Origin: Labilithrix sp.
GTDB taxonomy: Bacteria; Myxococcota; Polyangia; Polyangiales; Polyangiaceae
NCBI GenBank assembly: GCA_028287035.1
Contig: JAQBQL010000224.1
Coordinates: forward strand, 1 to 11,362
DNA: 11,362 bases
Direction: 5' to 3'
A program made the translations under genes and the position numbers. Within the stretch, counting starts at the first letter, position 1. Every line of letters starts with the position of its first letter. The notes beneath the pieces were generated by a model. It saw only the letters and a list, made by a program, of their open reading frames with translations, searched no databases and was not told the origin of the DNA. This document shows, piece after piece, positions 6,778 through 11,362 of this stretch.

Positions 6778-9700
6778 ATGGCTTCTCGTTCGAACTGGCT
6801 CCTCACCTTCACCAGCGTGGCCGCGGCCGCGTGGATTGCCGCCTGTGGAGAGGGGCGGCCCGACGTCGGCGGCACGAGCGGCAGCACCCTCGTCACCACC
6901 GGCGGCGGCGGCGGCGAGGCCGGCGACGGCGGCACCAGCCACGCGGCGGCGGGAGCGGCGTGTGCGACACCTGGCGAGACGAAGGGGTGCAGCGCCATCC
7001 ACCAGGTCGTCGACGGCGAGGTCCTCTGCTCGATCGGGTTCCAGCGCTGCGAGGACGATCACACGTGGAGCGCCTGCCAGCCGGAGCGAATCGTCACGAA
7101 GGCGATGCCCGCGCTGAGCACCCAGGGGTACGGCGACCCGGGCAACTGCGCCGATCCCTGCACGCCCGACTGCCTCACCACCGTGGACACCCCAGGCGGG
7201 CTCGCGCTGCCCGGCGGCCTGAACAACGACGGAGGCGGCGTGACGCTGAACGCCGTTCCGCCGCCGCCCAACACGTGCACCGGTCTCACCATCTCGCCGG
7301 CGAACCCGACGATCACCGTCACCGGCGCCAACCCGACGCCGACCCAGCAGTTCACCGCCGCGCTCGTTCCGGCCGGCTGCAATCCCGCGGCGCCGACGGC
7401 CCTCTTCTACACGGACAAGTTCGACGTCGCCCAGATGGGCACGACGGCGCCGGGCCTCCTCACCGTCGCGGTCCCGGTCGCCGGCACCGTCCAGGTGAGC
7501 GCCGGCCTCGGTCCGTACACGGCAACGACCACCGCGACGATCAAGGTGGACGCGGCGTCGCCGAGCACTGCGCAGCCGCCGCCGTCGGGCGCGAGCCTCA
7601 CCAACTTCGGCGCGGAGCTCCCGGGCGATCCGGCCGACGCGAACCTCGAGATCCTCTACCCGTACACCGAGACCGTCCTGCCGATGGGCCTGCCGGCGCC
7701 GCTCCTCCAGTGGCGGAACAACAGCGTCGCCGCGACCGGCGGCGTCACGGTCACGATCACCTACCCGGCGGAGAGCGCCACGCCGGCGTTCACCATCACC
7801 GCGCTCGCCACCGAGTCCACGACGGCGCCCGTTCCGCTCCGCGGCGCGCAGCCCCGGTACACCTTCCCGCAGATCCAGTGGCAGGCGCTCGAGCAGACCG
7901 TGCACCGCAACCGCGCCGCCCTCGGCGACAAGGCGCGCATCAAGGTGCGGCGCCGCGTCGGCACCACGACCTACCTCGCGAAGTCCGTCGACGTCCACAT
8001 CGCGCCGGGCCAGCTGAAGGGGCGCATCTATTACAACTCGTACGGGACGGCGCTCGTCAACAACTACAGCGGCGCCAAGCAGAGCGCGGGCGGCGCGTTC
8101 GTCGGCGGCGGCTTCGGGGCCGCGACGCTGATGATCCCGCCGGGCGGCGCGGCGCCGGTGGTGGCCGCTGGCTTCAACGGGGCGGGCGGCTGCATCGTGT
8201 GCCACTCCGCATCGGCGGACGGGGCGACGCTCATCTCCGCCAACGAGAGCTACGTCGCCCGCAAGTACACGTTCCCGGGCACACCGCCGAGCGGCGGCAC
8301 CTCGTACAGCAGCAACGCCGCGCTCGTCTACGCCGGCATCAACCCGACCTCGACGCGCATCCTGTCGAGCGCCGGCGCCTTCTCCGGCGACTCGGTCTCG
8401 AGGCTCTACGACATCAACGGAGCGCTCGTCGTCGGGAGCAACGTGCCGAGCACGCTGAAGGCGGGATTCCCCTCGTTCGCGCCGGACGGTAGCGCGGTGG
8501 CCTTCAACTTCCGCGGCGGCAGCGCGAGCCCGCTGTCGGCCGCGGCCGCCGACGGCACCTCCGTCGCGACGATGGCCTTCGACGGCAACAAGACGTTCTC
8601 GGGCTTCCGCAAGCTCGTGACGCCGGCCGGCGGCCCCTCGGTGTGGCCCGGCTTCCTGCCGGCCAAGGAAGGCGTCGTGTACGAGGTCGAGACGCGCACG
8701 ACCCCGAACGGCGGCTACGGCGCGACTCGCCACGACTGCGAGTGCGCGACGTACTCGGGCGCGACCGGCGAGCTGTGGTGGGTCGACACCGGCGCATCTC
8801 CGGCGCCGGTGCGGCTCAACCGGGCGAACGGCTACGACGCGTCGGGCGCGAACGGAGTGCTCCCCACGCTCCCCGCGACCGGCCACGCCGGCTACCTCGG
8901 CACGACCGGCCCCGCGGGCGCCGGCTTCTACGAGCAGCGCTACAACTACGAGCCCACCGTGCTCCCCCAGAAGATCGGCGGGTACTCGTGGGTCATCTTC
9001 ACGTCCCGCCGCATGTACGGCAACGTCGCGACCATCAACCCGTACGCTTCGGACCCGCGCTACGACGACATCAGCATCGACCCGACGCCGAAGAAGCTCT
9101 GGGTCGCCGCGATCGACGGCAGCCCGACCCCCGGCAGCGACCCGAGCTACCCGGCCTTCTACCTGCCCGGCCAGGAGCTCATCGCCGGCAACTCGCGCGC
9201 GGTCTTCGCGCTCGACGCCTGCCATCCCGCCGCCGCCACCGGCGCGCCCCTGACCCCCGCGAACCTCTGCGACTCGGATCTCGACTGCTGCAACGCCCCC
9301 GGCACCGCGGCGTGCGTCCTCGACCCGCCGCCGCTCGGCAGCCCGCCCGTCAAGCACTGCGTTGCCACCAGCGCCAGCGTGTGCCGCGCGGTCGGCGAGA
9401 GCTGCCTCACGACGAGCAACTGCTGCAACGCCGTCTCGGGCGGCGTCTGCGCGGCGGGCGTGTGCGCGACGCCGCCCGCGTACTATCTCGACCAGACGAT
9501 GAGCCGCGACTTCAGCGCTGCCTGCCTTCCCGGCTACAACGTGCGCTGGGGCCTCTTCGACTGGCAGTCGCGGACGCCGGGCAACAGCAAGATCCAGTTC
9601 TCGGCGCAGACGAGCGACGACGGCGTGACCTGGTCGCCCGCTTCTCCGCTGCTCTTCGCCACCGCCTCCGGCCCGGACGTCGTCGCCCCGAACTGGGCGA

Positions 9701-9864
9701 CCACCGGCAGGTACGTGTCGACCGCGCTCGGTCAGTCGCCTCAGGGCTCGCCGACCAACAAGAAGCTGCGCATCACGATGGCCCTCCAGGCCTCGAGCGA
9801 CCGTGGCTCCTCGCCGACGCTCATCGACTGGCGGCAGTCGATCCTCTGCGTCCCCTCGGAGTGA
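6778..9864 (+). CDS. Secreted lipoprotein with CXXCH haem motif, TolB-like propeller and knottin-like Cys modules, 1028 aa
   Basis: The signal peptide is lipoprotein-type: a hydrophobic core at about 7-19, then lipobox IAAC with acylated C23, and G24 at +2, which suggests surface or outer-membrane location by E. coli rules. A Gly-rich linker (about 32-54) follows. A Cys-rich module spans C62, C71, C84, C91, C100, C124, C128 and C132. A Big_2-like Ig fold lies near 160-255 and a beta-sandwich near 270-410. A CIVCH haem c motif is at 472-476. Propeller-like blades include GFPSFAPDGSAVAF from 563 and WVIFTSRRMYGN near 740. Two six-cysteine modules lie at 815-896. The C-terminal beta domain starts LFDWQSRTPG after C916 and ends near C1024, a probable disulfide pair. 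It resembles large surface proteins I associate with myxobacteria; no enzymatic active site is evident and the function is unknown. The Shine-Dalgarno is weak (GGGAG about 20 bases upstream), but the signal peptide fixes the start. Confidence 0.9.
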   Translation: MASRSNWLLTFTSVAAAAWIAACGEGRPDVGGTSGSTLVTTGGGGGEAGDGGTSHAAAGAACATPGETKGCSAIHQVVDGEVLCSIGFQRCEDDHTWSACQPERIVTKAMPALSTQGYGDPGNCADPCTPDCLTTVDTPGGLALPGGLNNDGGGVTLNAVPPPPNTCTGLTISPANPTITVTGANPTPTQQFTAALVPAGCNPAAPTALFYTDKFDVAQMGTTAPGLLTVAVPVAGTVQVSAGLGPYTATTTATIKVDAASPSTAQPPPSGASLTNFGAELPGDPADANLEILYPYTETVLPMGLPAPLLQWRNNSVAATGGVTVTITYPAESATPAFTITALATESTTAPVPLRGAQPRYTFPQIQWQALEQTVHRNRAALGDKARIKVRRRVGTTTYLAKSVDVHIAPGQLKGRIYYNSYGTALVNNYSGAKQSAGGAFVGGGFGAATLMIPPGGAAPVVAAGFNGAGGCIVCHSASADGATLISANESYVARKYTFPGTPPSGGTSYSSNAALVYAGINPTSTRILSSAGAFSGDSVSRLYDINGALVVGSNVPSTLKAGFPSFAPDGSAVAFNFRGGSASPLSAAAADGTSVATMAFDGNKTFSGFRKLVTPAGGPSVWPGFLPAKEGVVYEVETRTTPNGGYGATRHDCECATYSGATGELWWVDTGASPAPVRLNRANGYDASGANGVLPTLPATGHAGYLGTTGPAGAGFYEQRYNYEPTVLPQKIGGYSWVIFTSRRMYGNVATINPYASDPRYDDISIDPTPKKLWVAAIDGSPTPGSDPSYPAFYLPGQELIAGNSRAVFALDACHPAAATGAPLTPANLCDSDLDCCNAPGTAACVLDPPPLGSPPVKHCVATSASVCRAVGESCLTTSNCCNAVSGGVCAAGVCATPPAYYLDQTMSRDFSAACLPGYNVRWGLFDWQSRTPGNSKIQFSAQTSDDGVTWSPASPLLFATASGPDVVAPNWATTGRYVSTALGQSPQGSPTNKKLRITMALQASSDRGSSPTLIDWRQSILCVPSE
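6901..6915 (+). repeat. GGC triplet run encoding the poly-Gly linker of the lipoprotein
   Basis: Five perfect GGC units are followed by further GGC-rich codons, giving GGGGG in the linker just after the lipid-attachment site. Such runs may change length by slippage. Here a change of whole units would only lengthen or shorten a flexible tether. No regulatory role is implied. Confidence 0.6.
9220..9465 (+). repeat. Two tandem six-cysteine knottin-like modules within the lipoprotein
   Basis: Module 1 has C815, C831, the pair C837-C838, C846 and C861. Module 2 has C869, C876, the pair C882-C883, C891 and C896. Both share a C-x5-CC-x7-C core and an asparagine after the CC pair. Module 2 (C-x6-C-x5-CC-x7-C-x4-C) matches the inhibitor cystine knot or Dickkopf-like cysteine spacing. 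The duplication is visible at protein level, not as a DNA repeat. The disulfide connectivity is inferred. Confidence 0.6.
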
Positions 9865-9865
9865 G

Positions 9866-11362
9866 CTACTTCCCGAGGTCGAGGGCGATCGTCGGCACGC
9901 CGGCCTCGCCCTTCTCGAGGTACCCGTACCGTGCGAGGTTTCCCATCACGCGGACCACGTAGCCGCGCGTCTCGAGGAAGGGGATGCTCTCGACGAACAC
10001 ATCGAGGCTCTCGCCCTTCGCGTGCGCGAGCCACCGGCCGATGGCCTCGGGGCCGGCGTTGTAGGCGCCCGACGCGAGGGCCGCGTTTCCGTCGAGCTTG
10101 TCGAGGAGCTCACGGAGGTAGAGCGCGCCGAGCGCGATGTTGTGGTTCCCGCGCACGAGCCATGCCTCCTCGTGGGGCACGCCGGCGGTCGAGGCGACGG
10201 TCTGCGCGGTCTCGGGCATCAGCTGGAGGAGGCCGACCGCGCGCGCCGGCGACACGACCTCCTCGTCGAAGGCGCTCTCCTGGCGCATCACCGCCCAGAG
10301 CAGGTTGGGCGGCAGCGACGACCTCGCCTCCGCCGCGCGGATGGCCGGCGTGTGCGGGCGAGGGTAGGCGCACTCCCACGCCCAGCGGGTGCGCGGCCCG
10401 GGCGCGGTGTCGAACGTGCGCGGCGTGATCTGCTGCGAGATCTGGAAGCGGCGCTTGCCGCGATCGAGGGCGGCGTAGGCGCCGCAGAGCGCCTCGGTCC
10501 CGCGGCCCTGCGCCTTCGCCTTCACGACGTCCTCGCGATCCCGCAGCGCCTCCTCGGCCTCGGCGTCGAGCCCGATCCGGTGCAGCGTGTCGACGGGCGG
10601 CGGCAGCTCGCTGGGCAGCGCCTCGGGCGCGGCGCTCGTGTCCGCGCCCTCGATGGCGGGCGGAAGCGGCGCCTTCGCCTCGACGAGGCGCGCGCGTGCA
10701 ACGAGCGCAGGCCAGCTGAGCGGCTTGCTCTTCGCCACCTCGGTCCAGCGGGACACCGCGTGCAGGCGGTCGCCGTCCTCGAGGGCGGCGTAGGCCGCGA
10801 GGTTCGTCCAGCGGGCCTGCTGGAGCGCGTCGTTGTCACCGCCGGCGAGGTCCTCGAGGAGCTTCCGCGCCACCTTGAAGTCCTTCGCCTCGAGATGGGC
10901 GATGGCGCGGTAGCGATCGGCCTCGCGCCGGTCGTGGCCGGAGGGGTAGTGCTTCACGTAGTCGCCGAGCGCGGTCGCCGCGTCGCGCCAGCGGCCGGCG
11001 AGCAGGTGGGAACGGGCGACGTGGAACTCGGCCTGGTCGGCCCACGGCGTCTTCGGGAAGCGCTGGATCACCGCGGCGAACGCGGGCAGCGCGTCGCCGT
11101 CGCGATCGGCCCGCGAGAATGCGCGCGCGGTCAGGAAGCTGTCCTCCGCGGCGTGCGGTCCGCCGATCGCCGCGCAGGAGCGGTACTGGAGCGCCGCCTC
11201 GGGGTAGCGCGTGCGCGCCTTGTAGAGGGCCTCGGCGCGCGCCCGGCACACGTCGAGCGCCGGGGCTGCCTTGCCCAGGGCGTTGGCGGCGTGGTCGACC
11301 GCCTTCAGCGCCTCCTCGGGACGGCCGGCGTCGGCGAGCACGTGCGAGCGCGCGAGCCAGTC
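9866..11362 (-). CDS. Slt70-type soluble lytic murein transglycosylase (GH23) with TPR-like superhelix, N-terminus cut by window edge
   Basis: The enzyme cleaves the MurNAc-GlcNAc bond of peptidoglycan in the periplasm, forming 1,6-anhydroMurNAc ends. The visible 498 residues (numbered from the edge) begin with TPR-like helical repeats to about residue 210, the Slt70-style superhelix, followed by an Ala/Pro-rich linker. The GH23 domain occupies about 340-485. Its catalytic Glu is E362 in RQESAFD, followed by GLLQLMP (377-383), AYNAGP (433-438) and the Slt70-type ESIPFLETRGYVVRV motif. All key family motifs are intact. The frame is open to base 11362. The first possible start inside the window, a GTG at 11341, falls within a helical repeat, so the true N-terminus and signal peptide lie outside. 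The TAG stop at 9866-9868 is one base from the stop of the convergent lipoprotein gene. The exact paralogue name is uncertain, so I give no symbol. Confidence 0.94.
   Translation of the reverse strand, partial: DWLARSHVLADAGRPEEALKAVDHAANALGKAAPALDVCRARAEALYKARTRYPEAALQYRSCAAIGGPHAAEDSFLTARAFSRADRDGDALPAFAAVIQRFPKTPWADQAEFHVARSHLLAGRWRDAATALGDYVKHYPSGHDRREADRYRAIAHLEAKDFKVARKLLEDLAGGDNDALQQARWTNLAAYAALEDGDRLHAVSRWTEVAKSKPLSWPALVARARLVEAKAPLPPAIEGADTSAAPEALPSELPPPVDTLHRIGLDAEAEEALRDREDVVKAKAQGRGTEALCGAYAALDRGKRRFQISQQITPRTFDTAPGPRTRWAWECAYPRPHTPAIRAAEARSSLPPNLLWAVMRQESAFDEEVVSPARAVGLLQLMPETAQTVASTAGVPHEEAWLVRGNHNIALGALYLRELLDKLDGNAALASGAYNAGPEAIGRWLAHAKGESLDVFVESIPFLETRGYVVRVMGNLARYGYLEKGEAGVPTIALDLGK

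Noticed and set aside
6745..9357. An 870-codon minus-strand open frame opposite the lipoprotein gene
   Set aside because: Its product is Arg/Gly/Ala/Val-rich without recognisable domains. The plus strand has a perfect lipoprotein signal and ordered domains.
8643..9962. A 439-codon plus-strand frame overlapping the 3' half of the lipoprotein gene
   Set aside because: It is in another frame of the same strand, very Arg-rich, and runs past the lipoprotein stop into the antisense of slt.
11339..11341. GTG as the start of the lytic transglycosylase
   Set aside because: The frame stays open to the window edge, the sequence around it is a helical repeat, and there is no signal peptide, so the gene must begin outside the window.

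Overview
The window is very GC-rich, with codons strongly biased to G or C in the third position. It encodes proteins of a myxobacterial type: a long surface lipoprotein with Cys-rich modules, a CXXCH haem motif and TolB-like propeller blades. I infer Myxococcota, probably Polyangia (the Sorangium/Labilithrix side), from protein style alone. No marker gene confirms this.

Layout from left to right. (1) 1-2631, minus: the first 877 codons of mfd, the transcription-repair coupling factor, cut by the window's left edge. (2) 2719-2958, plus: a small single-pass membrane protein, divergent from mfd. (3) 6665 down to 2944, minus: a two-gene operon. A CNNM/CBS/CorC_HlyC 'hemolysin family' membrane protein comes first, and a 12-TM RND/MMPL-type exporter starts on its stop codon (GTGA overlap). 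(4) 6778-9864, plus: a 1028-residue secreted lipoprotein, divergent from that operon. (5) 11362 down to 9866, minus: the C-terminal 498 residues of a Slt70-type lytic transglycosylase with a helical/TPR superhelix, cut by the right edge.

Coding density is extreme. The only gaps are two divergent intergenic regions of 87 and 112 bp. The two convergent junctions overlap by 15 bp or are separated by one base, so neither has room for a conventional terminator. I found no tRNA, rRNA, CRISPR array, insertion sequence or attachment site.

Four or five of the six genes act at the envelope: exporter, ion/CBS membrane protein, lipoprotein, murein hydrolase and small membrane protein. Only the CNNM-RND pair shows physical evidence of working together. 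mfd and slt look like housekeeping genes. The least understood parts are the lipoprotein, which combines a lipid anchor, a possible haem c site, a propeller and two knottin-like cysteine modules, and the coupling of a CNNM/CorC protein to a lipid-exporter-like RND protein. I see no defence system, biosynthetic cluster or mobile element.
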